Positions 19,646 to 29,461 of a DNA stretch of 64,000 nt are shown piece after piece (the first letter of the stretch is position 1; every line of letters starts with the position of its first letter). The DNA comes from Lysobacteraceae bacterium PS02065. Lineage in GTDB: Bacteria > Pseudomonadota > Gammaproteobacteria > Xanthomonadales > Rhodanobacteraceae. Position numbers and translations under genes: made by a program. The notes below the pieces were generated by a model. It was not told the DNA's origin. It worked only from the letters and a program-made list of their open reading frames with translations, and did no database searches. The DNA lies in assembly GCA_029959555.1 (NCBI GenBank), contig JASCPI010000004.1:62001-126000 (forward strand), given 5' to 3'.

Positions 19646-20067
19646 GCCTCGTCCACGCGCAAGGCGCTCCTGCACCGGTCGGCGCCTACCCGCACGCGCG
19701 CCGGGTCGGCGACCTGCTGTTCCTGTCGGGCGTCGGCCCGCGCGAACCGGGTACCAACGCGATCCCGGGCAACGTGCTCGATGCGGACGGCCGCGTGGTC
19801 GCCTACGACATCGAGGCGCAGTGCCGGCAGGTGTTCCACAACGTGCGCGCGGTGCTCGAAGCGAGCGGCGCGCGCTGGGAAGATCTCGTCGACGTGACCG
19901 TGTACCTCACCGACATGGCCCGCGACTTCGCCGCCTACAACCGCCTCTACGCCGAGCACTTCACGACCGCACAGCCGTGCCGCACGACGCTCGGCATCAC
20001 CGCGCTGCCGACACCGATCGCGATCGAGCTCAAGTGCGTCGCCGCGATCACGCGTTCCGCCGACTGA
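19642..20067 (+). CDS. nbaF: RidA-family 2-aminomuconate deaminase
   Basis: 141 residues from a GTG that overlaps the previous stop by 4 bases. RidA/YjgF fold: [17 protein letters not shown] at the start, [20 protein letters not shown] in the middle, and [11 protein letters not shown] with the conserved arginine near the end, followed by IELKCVA. Position between the semialdehyde dehydrogenase and 3-hydroxyanthranilate dioxygenase genes implies deamination of 2-aminomuconate to 4-oxalocrotonate. RidA enzymes also hydrolyse reactive imines, so the pathway role is from context. Confidence 0.85.
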   Translation: MSLVHAQGAPAPVGAYPHARRVGDLLFLSGVGPREPGTNAIPGNVLDADGRVVAYDIEAQCRQVFHNVRAVLEASGARWEDLVDVTVYLTDMARDFAAYNRLYAEHFTTAQPCRTTLGITALPTPIAIELKCVAAITRSAD

Positions 20068-20080
20068 GCCGAGGTCCGCC

Positions 20081-20614
20081 ATGTTGCCGCCGCCGTTCAA
20101 CTTCCAGCGCTGGATCGACGAACACCGCCACCTGCTCAAGCCGCCGGTCGGCAACAAGTGCATGGTCGACGGCGACTTCATCGTCATGATCGTCGGCGGG
20201 CCCAATGCGCGCACCGATTACCACTGGGACGAAGGCCCCGAGTTCTTCCACCAGATCGAGGGCGAGATGGTGCTCAAGATCCAGGAAGACGGTGCCGTGC
20301 GCGACATCCCGATCCGCGCGGGCGAGGTCTTCTACCTGCCGCCGCGCGTGCCTCACTCGCCGCAGCGTGGCCCCGACTCGATCGGCCTCGTGATCGAGCG
20401 CAAGCGCCTCGCCCACGAAAAGGACGGCCTGCTCTGGTTCTGCGAGCACTGCAACACGAAGCTCTACGAGGAGTACTTCGTGCTGCACGACATCGAGAAG
20501 GACTTCCCTGCCGTCTTCGATCGCTTCTACCGCTCGCGCGAGGCACGCACGTGCAAGGCCTGCGGGCATCTGAATCCCGCGCCGGCGCGCTACGACGACC
20601 TGCCGTCCACCTGA
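20081..20614 (+). CDS. nbaC: 3-hydroxyanthranilate 3,4-dioxygenase
   Basis: 177 residues, bacterial type. It opens the 3-hydroxyanthranilate ring to ACMS. The cupin iron site is visible in [20 protein letters not shown] (His, Glu) with a later His in RVPHSPQR. A second, rubredoxin-like metal site comes from FCEHC and [11 protein letters not shown] near the C-terminus, typical of the bacterial enzyme. Starts at ATG 20081 with GAGGT five bases upstream, 13 bp after the deaminase stop, so the three genes form one unit. Complete and normal length. Confidence 0.95.
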   Translation: MLPPPFNFQRWIDEHRHLLKPPVGNKCMVDGDFIVMIVGGPNARTDYHWDEGPEFFHQIEGEMVLKIQEDGAVRDIPIRAGEVFYLPPRVPHSPQRGPDSIGLVIERKRLAHEKDGLLWFCEHCNTKLYEEYFVLHDIEKDFPAVFDRFYRSREARTCKACGHLNPAPARYDDLPST

Positions 20615-20669
20615 GCGCGCGCCCCTCGATGCCCCGCCCCCGACGCGACGTCGCCCGCGCACGCCGCCC

Positions 20670-22763
20670 ATGCTGAAACGCCTGCTCGAACTCAAGCCGC
20701 GCGACGTGCCGACGCGTGTCGCGCTGCGCAACACGATCTCGGTCGTGCTGCCGCTCGTCGTCGGCGTGCTCAGCGGTCATGTCGGTGCGGGCGTCGGCGT
20801 GGCGGTCGGCGCGCTGAACACGATGTTCTCCGACCAGCCGGGCCCGTATCGCCTGCGCGCGCAGCGCATGCTGCTCGCCGCGACGGGTGCCGCGCTGGCC
20901 GCGTTCGTCGGCAGCGCGCTCGGCGGCGATCTCGTCGCGATCACCCTGGCCGCACTCGCCTGGGGTGTCGGCGGAGGCATGCTCGTCGCGCTCGGTCCCG
21001 AAGCCGGTCGCGCCGGCATGGTCGCGATGATCCTGCTCGTGGTGACCGCGGCGACGCCGCAGCCCCCCCATCTGGCGTTGCTGCACGCGGCGCTGATCTT
21101 CGCGGGCGGCCTGCTGCAGACGGCGCTCGCGGTCGCGGCGTGGCCGCTGCAGCGCTATCGCCCCGAGCGCCACGCACTCGCGACCGTGTTCGGCCAGCTC
21201 GCGGTGATGGCGCGTACGCGCACCCGCGCGACCGATCCACCGCCGACCACCCAGGCCGTGCAGTACGCGCAGGAACTGCTGCACGGCGCGCATCGTTCGC
21301 GCAGCATCGCGGTGCAGTCGTTCCGCGTGCTCGCCGAGATCAGCGAGCGTGCGCGTGTCGAACTGCTCGCCTTGGGCGACCTGCGCGAGCACTTCACCGA
21401 TCCGGCCGCATCGACTGCCGTCGACCACGTCGTGCGCCTCGCCGCCGACGTCTGCGAAGGTCTCGCCGAGGCGCTCGTCGACGGTGCGACCCCGCAACGG
21501 GCCACGCAGCGCATCGCCGCGATGGACGACGCGATCACCGCGCTCGACCGGGTGCGCGAGGCCGCTTCCGACCGTCGCGACGCACGCCTGCTGCGCATCG
21601 CGCGGGCACGTTCCGAAGGCCTCGCCGGCCAGCTGCGCTCCGCCGCGCGCAATGCCGATTTCGCCGGCAGCCTCGGCGAGATGCGCGCGCAAGCCGTCGA
21701 GGCGCGCCTGCCCGAAGCGCTGCGCCCGCAGTCGGCTCTGGCGACGCTGCGCGCTAACCTGACGCTGTCTTCGGTCGCGCTGCGCCATTCGCTGCGCTGC
21801 GGCGTCTGCCTCGCCCTCGCGGTCGCCGCCGAGCGCGTGCTCGAGTTGCCGCACGGCTACTGGATCCCGATGACGATCGCGATCGTGCTCAAGCCCGATT
21901 TCGCCGGCACCTTCAGCTTCGGCCTGCTGCGCGTCGCGGGCACGCTGGCCGGCCTCGTGCTGACGACGCTGCTCGTGCACTTCGCGTTCGACGGCACCTG
22001 GGACCGGCTCGTGCTGTTCGCCCTGCTGTGCTTCGGCTTCCGCCTGCTGACGACGGTCAACTACGGCATCGGCGTCGCATTGCTGACCGGCCTCATCGTG
22101 ATCCTGATGTCGTTCTACGGCGATGCACCCGGCGAGACGATGCTGCCGCGCGCGATCGACACCGTCATCGGCAGCGCCGCGGCACTGCTCGCCTACGCGC
22201 TGTGGCCGACCTGGGAGACGCTGCGGCTGCGCCCGGCGCTCGCGGCGATGCTCGAGGCCTATCGCGCCTACGTACGCGCCCTCCTGACCTCGGATGCACC
22301 GGCATGGACCGATGCGCGCGCGGTAGCACGCGCACGTCGCACCAATGCACAGGCCTCGCTCGAGCGACTCGCCGGCGAGCCGCGCCACGACCGCACACTC
22401 GTCGCGTTCGCCGAAGCGGTGTTCGCCAACGGCAACCGCCTCGCCCGCGCCGGCATGGCGCTCGAGGCCGTACTGCTGGACGCCGGCCGCCTGCCCGCGC
22501 ACGAGGCGCTCGACGCGTTCGGGACGCGCGCCGACGACCTGCTCGCGCGCATCGCGACCGCCGTCGCCGACGGCACGACGCTGAACCTGCCGAGCCTGCG
22601 AGGCGAGGAACGCCGTGTCGCCGCCGAGATGGAGGAAACCCTGCCCGACGGCGGCGACCGCCACCTCGCCGCGGCGATCGCGCACGCCTGCGACCGCCTC
22701 GCCGACAGCATCGACACGCTGAGCCATCTGGTCGGCCCCGCGCCGGCGCCTGCGAAGCCCTGA
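20670..22763 (+). CDS. FUSC-family inner-membrane transporter-like protein
   Basis: 697 residues with two blocks of membrane segments: about 25-160 (for example ISVVLPLVVGVLSG and GGLLQTALAVAAW) and about 370-520. They are separated and followed by soluble helical regions of about 200 residues, the arrangement of FUSC/YccS/aromatic-acid-exporter relatives. This family includes efflux of aromatic carboxylic acids, so export of an intermediate such as an anthranilate derivative is a reasonable guess, but nothing in the sequence shows the substrate. It sits inside the pathway cluster on the same strand, 55 bp after HAAO and 52 bp before ACMSD. Confidence 0.82.
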   Translation: MLKRLLELKPRDVPTRVALRNTISVVLPLVVGVLSGHVGAGVGVAVGALNTMFSDQPGPYRLRAQRMLLAATGAALAAFVGSALGGDLVAITLAALAWGVGGGMLVALGPEAGRAGMVAMILLVVTAATPQPPHLALLHAALIFAGGLLQTALAVAAWPLQRYRPERHALATVFGQLAVMARTRTRATDPPPTTQAVQYAQELLHGAHRSRSIAVQSFRVLAEISERARVELLALGDLREHFTDPAASTAVDHVVRLAADVCEGLAEALVDGATPQRATQRIAAMDDAITALDRVREAASDRRDARLLRIARARSEGLAGQLRSAARNADFAGSLGEMRAQAVEARLPEALRPQSALATLRANLTLSSVALRHSLRCGVCLALAVAAERVLELPHGYWIPMTIAIVLKPDFAGTFSFGLLRVAGTLAGLVLTTLLVHFAFDGTWDRLVLFALLCFGFRLLTTVNYGIGVALLTGLIVILMSFYGDAPGETMLPRAIDTVIGSAAALLAYALWPTWETLRLRPALAAMLEAYRAYVRALLTSDAPAWTDARAVARARRTNAQASLERLAGEPRHDRTLVAFAEAVFANGNRLARAGMALEAVLLDAGRLPAHEALDAFGTRADDLLARIATAVADGTTLNLPSLRGEERRVAAEMEETLPDGGDRHLAAAIAHACDRLADSIDTLSHLVGPAPAPAKP

Positions 22764-22815
22764 TCGCGTCGACCACGCCACCTTCACGCCACGCGGCGCG
22801 GGTTACACTCCGCGC

Positions 22816-23838
22816 ATGCTGAAGATCGACACGCACGCGCACATCCTGCCGGAGCACTGGCCCAACCTGGCCGAGAAGTACGGCGACGACCGCTTCCCGG
22901 TCATGGTCAACGCCGAGGGCCGCCGCCGCATCTACAAGGACGGCAGGTTCTTCCGCGAGGTCTGGGCCAACGCGTTCGATCCCGAGGTACGCATCGCCGA
23001 CTACGCGAAGTTCGGCGTCGACGTGCAGGTCGTCTCGACCGTGCCCGTACTGTTCTCGTACTGGGCCAAGCCGAGCCAGGCGCTCGAGCTGCACCGCCAC
23101 CTCAACGACCACACGGCCGAGATCTGCCGCCGCTACCCGCGCCACTACGCCGGCATCGGTACGGTGCCGCTGCAGTCGCCTACGCTGGCGATCCAGGAGC
23201 TCGAACGCTGCATGGACCAGCTCGGCCTGCAGGGTGTGCAGGTCGGCTCGCACATCGAGGGCTGGAACCTCGACGCGCCGGAGCTGTTCCCGTTCTTCGA
23301 GGCGGCCGCCGACCTCGGCGCCGCGATCCTCGTGCACCCGTGGGACATGATGGGCAAGGAGACGATGCCCAAGTACTGGCTGCCGTGGCTGGTCGGCATG
23401 CCGGCCGAACAGGCGCGCGCGGCGTGCTGCCTGATCTTCGGCGGCGTGCTCGAGCGCCTGCCCAAGCTGCGCGTCTGCCTCGCCCACGGCGGCGGCTCGT
23501 TCCCGTACTCGATCGGCCGCATCGAGCACGGCTTCCGCATGCGTCCGGACCTCGTCGCGACCGACAACGCGCGCAATCCGCGCGAATACTTCGGACGCAT
23601 CTATTTCGATTCCTGCGTGCACGACGACGCCGCGCTGCGCTACCTGCTCGAGGTCGCCGGCGTCGATACGGTCATGCTCGGCACCGATTACCCCTTCCCG
23701 CTCGGCGAACAGGAACCCGGTGCCGGCATCGCCGCGCTCGGCCTGCCGCTGCGCGACCAGGCGCGCCTGTTCCACGGCACCGCGCTCGAATGGCTCGACC
23801 TGCCCCAAGCGCGCTTCGCGCAAGACGACACGGAGTGA
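22816..23838 (+). CDS. nbaD: 2-amino-3-carboxymuconate 6-semialdehyde decarboxylase (ACMSD)
   Basis: 340-residue metal-dependent amidohydrolase-superfamily decarboxylase that converts ACMS to 2-aminomuconate semialdehyde, diverting carbon from quinolinate. Zinc ligands: HAH in IDTHAHILPEHW (residues 6-10), histidine in ILVHPWDMM near 175, the LAHGGGSFPY histidine near 225 and the aspartate in LGTDYPFPLGE near 291. Those motifs and the length match bacterial ACMSD closely. ATG at 22816. Confidence 0.94.
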   Translation: MLKIDTHAHILPEHWPNLAEKYGDDRFPVMVNAEGRRRIYKDGRFFREVWANAFDPEVRIADYAKFGVDVQVVSTVPVLFSYWAKPSQALELHRHLNDHTAEICRRYPRHYAGIGTVPLQSPTLAIQELERCMDQLGLQGVQVGSHIEGWNLDAPELFPFFEAAADLGAAILVHPWDMMGKETMPKYWLPWLVGMPAEQARAACCLIFGGVLERLPKLRVCLAHGGGSFPYSIGRIEHGFRMRPDLVATDNARNPREYFGRIYFDSCVHDDAALRYLLEVAGVDTVMLGTDYPFPLGEQEPGAGIAALGLPLRDQARLFHGTALEWLDLPQARFAQDDTE

Positions 23839-23842
23839 CACG

Positions 23843-24352
23843 ATGAGACTGCTCGCCCTGCTCCTGCTGGCCGTCGCCGGCAGCGCCCACGCCCAGGCTG
23901 ACAACGACTACACACTCAACGACGGGCGCGTGAAGTTCAGCGTGCCGTCCGCGTGGACGGCGATCATGGAGAAGTCCGACGGCAATCCGCAGGCGATCAT
24001 CTTCCAGGTGCCCGATCCGGCCACCCAGGGCACCGAGGACACGGCGAGCATCACGGTGAAGACGCGCCAGCTCAGGGCGCCCGACCAGTTCGCCGAAGCC
24101 GTACAGAACGAGTACACGCTGTCGAAGGCACAGAGCGGCTACGAATCCGATTTCGACGACCGCGACAACGGCGTGCACCGCTACCACGTCACGCGTGGCG
24201 CGACGCGCTATGCGATCCGCGACCGCTTCACCCTGATCGGCAACGTCGCCGTGCAGGTGCGCTGCCAGCGCCCGCTGCTCGAGAAGACCGCGAAGGACTG
24301 GATCACGCGTTACGACAGCGGCTGCGACCGCATCGCGGCGTCGCTGAAGTGA
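23843..24352 (+). CDS. Small exported protein of unknown function
   Basis: 169 residues. Signal peptide MRLLALLLLAVAGSAHAQ, then a soluble domain with mostly beta content (VKFSVPSAWTAIMEK, AIIFQVPDPA, TASITVKTR, YAIRDRFTLIG, AVQVRCQRP). GGAG is eight bases before the ATG. Two late cysteines (VRCQ and GCDR) could form a disulfide. It is tied to the cluster: 4 bp after ACMSD, and its TGA overlaps the GTG of kynU by 4 bases. No catalytic motif recognised. Confidence 0.65.
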   Translation: MRLLALLLLAVAGSAHAQADNDYTLNDGRVKFSVPSAWTAIMEKSDGNPQAIIFQVPDPATQGTEDTASITVKTRQLRAPDQFAEAVQNEYTLSKAQSGYESDFDDRDNGVHRYHVTRGATRYAIRDRFTLIGNVAVQVRCQRPLLEKTAKDWITRYDSGCDRIAASLK

Positions 24353-25632
24353 GCGCAGGCGAGCCGCACGACGGCGACGACTGGGCCGTCGCCGAGGACG
24401 CGCGCTGTCCGCTCGCGGGCTTCCGCGATGCGTTCACGATCCCGCGCCATGAAGGTCGCGAGATCGCCTACTTCTGCGGAAACTCGCTCGGACTCCTGCC
24501 GCGCGCGGTGCGCGACGCGGTGATCGAGGAACTCGACCATTGGGGCGACCGCGCGGTCGAGGGACATTTCCTCGGCGATCGCCCCTGGATGGATTACCAC
24601 GCGTTCGTGCGCGACGACCTCGCCCACGTGGTCGGCGCGCTGCCGTCCGAAGTGGTCGCGATGAACTCGCTCAGCGTGAACCTGCACCTGCTCATGGTGA
24701 GCTTCTACCGGCCGACCGCCGAGCGCCCGGCGATCCTCGTCGAGAAGGGAGCGTTCCCGTCGGATCGCTACGCGGTCGAGTCGCAGATCCGCTTCCACGG
24801 CCTGGACCCGGCCACCGCACTGATCGAGCTCGAAGCCGACGAACCCGACGGCACGCTGTCCGACGACGCGATCCTGCGCGCGATCGACGAGCACGGACCG
24901 CGCATCGCACTCGTGCTCATGCCGGGCGTGCAATATCTGACCGGACAGGCCTTCGACCTGCGCGCGATCACCGAGCGCGCGCATCGCCACGGCTGCGTGG
25001 TCGGCTTCGATCTCGCCCACGCGGTCGGCAACCTCGCCCTGCAGCTGCACGATTCGCATTGCGATTTCGCGGTCTGGTGCAGCTACAAGTACCTCAATTC
25101 CGGACCCGGCGCCGTCGCCGGTGCGTTCGTGCACGAGCGCCACGCGCGTACGCCGCGGCCACGCTTCGCGGGCTGGTGGGGGCACGACCGCGAAACGCGC
25201 TTCCGCATGGGGCCCGAGTTCGCGCCGACGCCGGGCGCCGATGGCTGGCAGTTGTCGAATCCGCCGATCCTCGCGCTCGCGCCGTTGCGCGTGTCGGCAG
25301 CGCTGTTCCGCGAAGCGGGCATGGACCGCCTGCGCGCGAAATCCGAGGCCCTGACCGCTTACCTCGAGGACCTCATCCGCCGTGAGCTCGACGACGTGCT
25401 CGCGATCGCGACGCCATCGGACACGCGTCGCCGTGGTTGCCAGCTCTCGCTGCGCGTCAAGGGTCCGCGCGAAGCAGGGCGCTCGCTGTTCGAGCACCTG
25501 CAACGCGAAGGCGTCGTCGTCGACTGGCGCGAGCCCGACGTGATCCGCGCCGCGCCGACACCGCTCTACAACCGTTTCGCCGATTGCCGCCGCCTCGTCG
25601 ACGCGGTGTCGCGCTGGAAGGCGACACGCTGA
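24349..25632 (+). CDS. kynU: Kynureninase
   Basis: 427-residue PLP enzyme (fold type I) cleaving kynurenine or 3-hydroxykynurenine to anthranilate or 3-hydroxyanthranilate plus alanine. Seen: FCGNSLGLLPR near 40, ALVLMPGVQYLTGQ, the cofactor aspartate in GFDLAHAVGN, and the PLP lysine in WCSYKYLNSGPG at about 245. The C-terminal domain includes RRRGCQLSLRVKG. GTG start overlapping the previous stop by 4 bases. In this cluster the substrate is most likely 3-hydroxykynurenine, since KMO and HAAO flank it. Confidence 0.96.
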   Translation: MSAGEPHDGDDWAVAEDARCPLAGFRDAFTIPRHEGREIAYFCGNSLGLLPRAVRDAVIEELDHWGDRAVEGHFLGDRPWMDYHAFVRDDLAHVVGALPSEVVAMNSLSVNLHLLMVSFYRPTAERPAILVEKGAFPSDRYAVESQIRFHGLDPATALIELEADEPDGTLSDDAILRAIDEHGPRIALVLMPGVQYLTGQAFDLRAITERAHRHGCVVGFDLAHAVGNLALQLHDSHCDFAVWCSYKYLNSGPGAVAGAFVHERHARTPRPRFAGWWGHDRETRFRMGPEFAPTPGADGWQLSNPPILALAPLRVSAALFREAGMDRLRAKSEALTAYLEDLIRRELDDVLAIATPSDTRRRGCQLSLRVKGPREAGRSLFEHLQREGVVVDWREPDVIRAAPTPLYNRFADCRRLVDAVSRWKATR

Positions 25633-25726
25633 GCCACGCGCGCGTCGCGGACGACGCGGCGTTCGTAGTATCGTCGACCCGAGGCGGACGGATCCCGACG
25701 CCGTACGTCCTGGAGCCTCGGCGCGC

Positions 25727-27973
25727 GTGAATCCGAATCGTTACGCCGTCGCCGTTCTCCTCGCGCTCGCCTGCCTGCTGCTGCGTTTCGCGGTCTTTCC
25801 CTACGATGCCGACTACGTCGGCCACATGCCCCCGCAGAGCGGCTCACTCGCCCACCTGCAGGCGGGTGTCATGTTCGCGATGGCGATGCTCATGCGCGAC
25901 CGCCTCGCGCTGCGCCTCACGGTCGCCGTCCAGGCCGTGGTCTGGATCGGCATCACCACGCCATCCGGTGGCCTCGGCCCCGCGCTCGCCGCCGGCGTAC
26001 CGCTCTTCTTCGCGGCCTACGGCCTGCTCGTCGGTTGCGCGCGGCTCGCGGGATTCCCTCGCGATCCGGATTTCGCGCCGACCACGCGCGACATCGCGCG
26101 CGTGATCCTCGCCGGCATGGTCGTGCTGCCCGTCGCCTGGATGCTGGTCGGCGGCCTGCTCGAGGCGCCGTGGATGCCGTTCTCGTTCGCGCTGATCGCC
26201 AACAACGCATTGCAGACCCTCGCAGCCAAGCACTTCGGCGTATCCGCGCTGGTGCTGCCGATCCTGCTGTGGGCCACCTCGCGCGGCTGGGAGCGGCCGA
26301 TGCGCGGCTTCGACCGCTCGTTCGCCGTGCTGTTCGTCATCGTGGTCCTCGCGTTCGCGAGCCTGCTCGTGCGTGGCGACACGTCGTCGCCGGTCACCGC
26401 GACGATCGTGGAATATCGCCTGCTGCTCGGCGCGCTCGCCGCGTGGGCGGTGATGCGCCTGCCCGTGCGGATGTCGATGCCGGTGCTCGCGATGACCCTC
26501 GTCGCGATCATCTACGCGGTCGCGCGGGAGAGTCAGGGGCTCGGCGATGCGGTCGGCATGCAGCGGCTCGCCCTGCTCGCGATCGAGCTCGTGGTGCTGC
26601 AGGCGGTCATCTGCGTGCTGTTCGTGATCACGCGCGACACCCGCGTGCTGCAGCGCCGGCTCGAGAAGGAAGCCTCGGCCGATTCGCTGACCGCGCTGCC
26701 CAACCTCAAGGCACTGCGCGACCATCTGGCCGAGTCGCCGCCGCGCGAACCGGAGCTCGGCTACCTCCTGCTCGACAACATCGAACAGGTCTTCGCCGGC
26801 CTCGGGCTCAACGCGCACACGGCGCTCATGACCGAAGTGCGTGCACGCCTGGTCGGCATCGCCGACGCGTTCTACCTCACCAGCGGCCAGTTCGCGCTGC
26901 TGCGCCACGAAGGCGGCGAGCGCACGCCGGACTGGCGCCACGTGATCGAGGCGCTCGAGACGTTCGAGTTCCGCTGGGAGGCGTCGAGCTACCGGGTCGC
27001 ACCGTACCTCGGCATCGCGCGACTGCGCGGGGCCAGCGACGAAGCCCTCGACACCGCGATCGCGATGGCCTCGCAGGCCGCGATCCAGGCGCGCCTGCTG
27101 CGCGAGACCCAGCCGGTGCGCGCGTCGCGGCCCACGCCGTCTCCGGGAGAGATCGCCGATCCGCACCGCGAGCGCCTCGCCGCGACCTCCGAGGTGCTCG
27201 GCCGCATCCGTACCGGACAACTGCTGCTGTACTTCCAGCCGATCTGCCGCGTCGGCGCCCCCGTGAACGCCGCGATCACGTCGGGCGAAGTCATCTGTCG
27301 CCTGCGCATGGGCGACGGCAGCCTGCGTTCGCCGGGGACGTTCACCGCCGATCTCGAAGCGAACGGACGCCTCGTCGAACTCGACCGCGCCGTGCTGCGC
27401 CAGCTGTTCACGTGGCTCGGCCAGTACCGGCATGCGGTCGCCCATATCGAGCACCTCGGCGTGAACCTGACGGGTCAGAGCCTCGCCTCGACCAGCTTCA
27501 TGCGCGAACTGCTCTCGCTCATGCGCCACCCGCCACTGGCCCCGCGCGTGTTCTGCTTCGAAGTCACCGAATCCGCGCTGGGCGCCGATCTCGGCGCGAC
27601 CCGCGAAGGGCTCGAGGCCTTGCGCGAACTCGGCTGCCGCATCGCGATCGACGATTTCGGCACCGGCGTGCAGAGTTTCGAACGCCTCAAGCAGCTGCCG
27701 TTCGACGTGCTCAAGATCGACGGCTCGTTCGTGCGCAACGCGCCGCTCGCGGACCGCGACTACCAGCTCGTGCAGGCCTCGGTGACGATCGCGCGCGCAT
27801 TCGGCGCCGAGACCGTGGCCGAGTACGTGGAAAGCCGTGCGATCCTCGACTGCATGCGCCGCATCGGCGTCGACTGGGCACAAGGCTACATGCTCGGCAA
27901 GCCACAGCCGATCCAGGCGATCCTGTCGCCCGACGTGCGCTGGCCCGCCGACCCGGGTCTCATGCTGGTCTGA
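25727..27973 (+). CDS. Membrane protein with degenerate GGDEF and EAL phosphodiesterase domain
   Basis: 748 residues. The N-terminal ~290 residues carry about eight membrane helices. A diguanylate-cyclase-like domain follows (DSLTALPNLKAL), but its signature position reads SGQFALL instead of GGDEF, so it is probably inactive. The C-terminal EAL domain keeps most catalytic residues: VNLTGQSL, CFEVTESA, RIAIDDFGTGVQSF, DVLKIDGSFV, AEYVES and QGYMLGKP. The name-giving EAL reads EVI in SGEVICRLR, so activity is likely but not certain. Likely role: breakdown or sensing of cyclic-di-GMP. It starts at GTG 25727. It lies between kynU and kmo but is not a pathway enzyme. Confidence 0.82.
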   Translation: MNPNRYAVAVLLALACLLLRFAVFPYDADYVGHMPPQSGSLAHLQAGVMFAMAMLMRDRLALRLTVAVQAVVWIGITTPSGGLGPALAAGVPLFFAAYGLLVGCARLAGFPRDPDFAPTTRDIARVILAGMVVLPVAWMLVGGLLEAPWMPFSFALIANNALQTLAAKHFGVSALVLPILLWATSRGWERPMRGFDRSFAVLFVIVVLAFASLLVRGDTSSPVTATIVEYRLLLGALAAWAVMRLPVRMSMPVLAMTLVAIIYAVARESQGLGDAVGMQRLALLAIELVVLQAVICVLFVITRDTRVLQRRLEKEASADSLTALPNLKALRDHLAESPPREPELGYLLLDNIEQVFAGLGLNAHTALMTEVRARLVGIADAFYLTSGQFALLRHEGGERTPDWRHVIEALETFEFRWEASSYRVAPYLGIARLRGASDEALDTAIAMASQAAIQARLLRETQPVRASRPTPSPGEIADPHRERLAATSEVLGRIRTGQLLLYFQPICRVGAPVNAAITSGEVICRLRMGDGSLRSPGTFTADLEANGRLVELDRAVLRQLFTWLGQYRHAVAHIEHLGVNLTGQSLASTSFMRELLSLMRHPPLAPRVFCFEVTESALGADLGATREGLEALRELGCRIAIDDFGTGVQSFERLKQLPFDVLKIDGSFVRNAPLADRDYQLVQASVTIARAFGAETVAEYVESRAILDCMRRIGVDWAQGYMLGKPQPIQAILSPDVRWPADPGLMLV

Positions 27974-28047
27974 CATCTTCCGCGACCGACGCTCGCAGCG
28001 TTCGCTCGCCGGGTGCACAATCGCCTCCCCGATCAGCCCTGCCCGCC

Positions 28048-29457
28048 ATGCCCCATCGCCCGATCACGCTCGTCGGCGCCGGACTCGTCGGCGCCCTGCT
28101 GGCCACGCTGCTCGCCCGGCGCGGTTTCGACGTCACCGTGTTCGAACGACGCCCCGATCCGCGCCGCGCCGGCTTCGTCGGCGGGCGCTCGATCAACCTC
28201 GCACTCGCCGAACGCGGCTGGCACGGCCTGCGCGTCGCCGGGCTCGAAGCGCGCATGGCGCCGATCGCCGTGATGATGCGCGGCCGCATGGTCCACGACC
28301 TCGAAGGTCGCACCAACCTGCAACGCTACGGCCGCGACGATTCCGAAGTGATCTGGTCGGTCTCGCGCGCCTCGCTCAACGCGATGATGCTCGACGCCGC
28401 CGAAGAGGCGGGCGCGACGATCCATTTCGACCGTCCCCTCGAAGGCGTCGACTGGTCGACCTCGACGCTGCACCTCGGTGCCGCGGATGGCGTTCGCCGT
28501 GAACACCGCGTCGACGTGATCATCGGTGCCGACGGCGCCGGCTCGGCCCTGCGTGCAGCGCTCGCCACGCAGGCGCCGCTCGGCGAGCGCTTCGAGCCGC
28601 TCGGCCACGCCTACAAGGAACTCGAGATCCCGCCGCTCGCGCAACTGCCCGAGTCGATCCTCGACGACACGCTGCGAACCGCCCGTGAGCGCGGCGAACG
28701 CTTCGCGATGGAGCCTCACGCCCTGCACATCTGGCCGCGCGGCGGCTACATGTGCATCGCCCTGCCGAACGCCGAGGGCAGCTTCACGGTGACGCTGTTC
28801 CTGCCGAACGAAGGCGATCCGGGCTTCGACACGGTGCGTGACGCGGCGGGTGCGCGGGCGCTGTTCGCGCGGGATTTCCCCGACCTCCTGCGCCTCGTGC
28901 CCGACCTCGGCCACGATTTCGAGTCCAACCCGACCGGCATGCTCGGCACGCTCTACCTCGACCGCTGGCATCTCGACGGGCGCGCCGTGCTGCTCGGCGA
29001 CGCCGCGCACGCGATCGTGCCGTTCCACGGGCAGGGCATGAATGCCGGCTTCGAGGATGCGGTCGAACTCGCCGAGCTGCTGGGTGGATCTTCCGGCGAT
29101 ACGGCGGCCGTGTTCGCCGAATTCCAGCGCCGCCGCAAACCCAACGCCGACGCGATCGCGCGCATGGCCCTCGAGAACTACATCGAGATGCGCGACCGTG
29201 TCGACGACGCCGATTACCTGCTCATGCGCGAACTCGACCGCGAACTCGCCGCGCGCCACCCGACGCGCTGGATGCCACGCTACGCGATGGTCACGTTCAC
29301 GCGCCTGCCCTATGCGACCGCGTTGCAGCGCGGCGAGCAGCAAGCCGCCCTGCTGCGCGAGGCGGTGGCCGGACACGCCAGCCTCGCCACGGTGGATCGC
29401 GAGGTCCTCGACACGCGCATCGCCGCCACCGTGACGGAACTCGAGCTGCCGGCCTGA
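28048..29457 (+). CDS. kmo: Kynurenine 3-monooxygenase
   Basis: 469-residue FAD/NADPH aromatic hydroxylase making 3-hydroxykynurenine. Dinucleotide motif VGAGLVGALLATLLARRG at 8-25, ligand strand IGADGAGSALR near 155-165, and FAD-ribityl motif LLGDAAHAIVPFHGQGMNAG near 312-331. RRAGFVGGRSINLALAERG near 40-58 is characteristic of KMO. ATG 28048 has no strong ribosome site. The gene is after the EAL protein and 4 bp before a DUF3293 gene. Tryptophan 2,3-dioxygenase and formamidase, which would supply kynurenine, are not in this window. Confidence 0.95.
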   Translation: MPHRPITLVGAGLVGALLATLLARRGFDVTVFERRPDPRRAGFVGGRSINLALAERGWHGLRVAGLEARMAPIAVMMRGRMVHDLEGRTNLQRYGRDDSEVIWSVSRASLNAMMLDAAEEAGATIHFDRPLEGVDWSTSTLHLGAADGVRREHRVDVIIGADGAGSALRAALATQAPLGERFEPLGHAYKELEIPPLAQLPESILDDTLRTARERGERFAMEPHALHIWPRGGYMCIALPNAEGSFTVTLFLPNEGDPGFDTVRDAAGARALFARDFPDLLRLVPDLGHDFESNPTGMLGTLYLDRWHLDGRAVLLGDAAHAIVPFHGQGMNAGFEDAVELAELLGGSSGDTAAVFAEFQRRRKPNADAIARMALENYIEMRDRVDDADYLLMRELDRELAARHPTRWMPRYAMVTFTRLPYATALQRGEQQAALLREAVAGHASLATVDREVLDTRIAATVTELELPA

Positions 29458-29461
29458 GCCG

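Noticed and set aside
20274..22787. Long minus-strand frame opposite FUSC and the dioxygenase
   Set aside because: Shadow of GC-rich genes; the plus strand has recognisable families.
25844..28018. Minus-strand frame opposite the EAL protein
   Set aside because: R/H/E-rich shadow without any motif; the plus strand encodes a typical membrane EAL protein.
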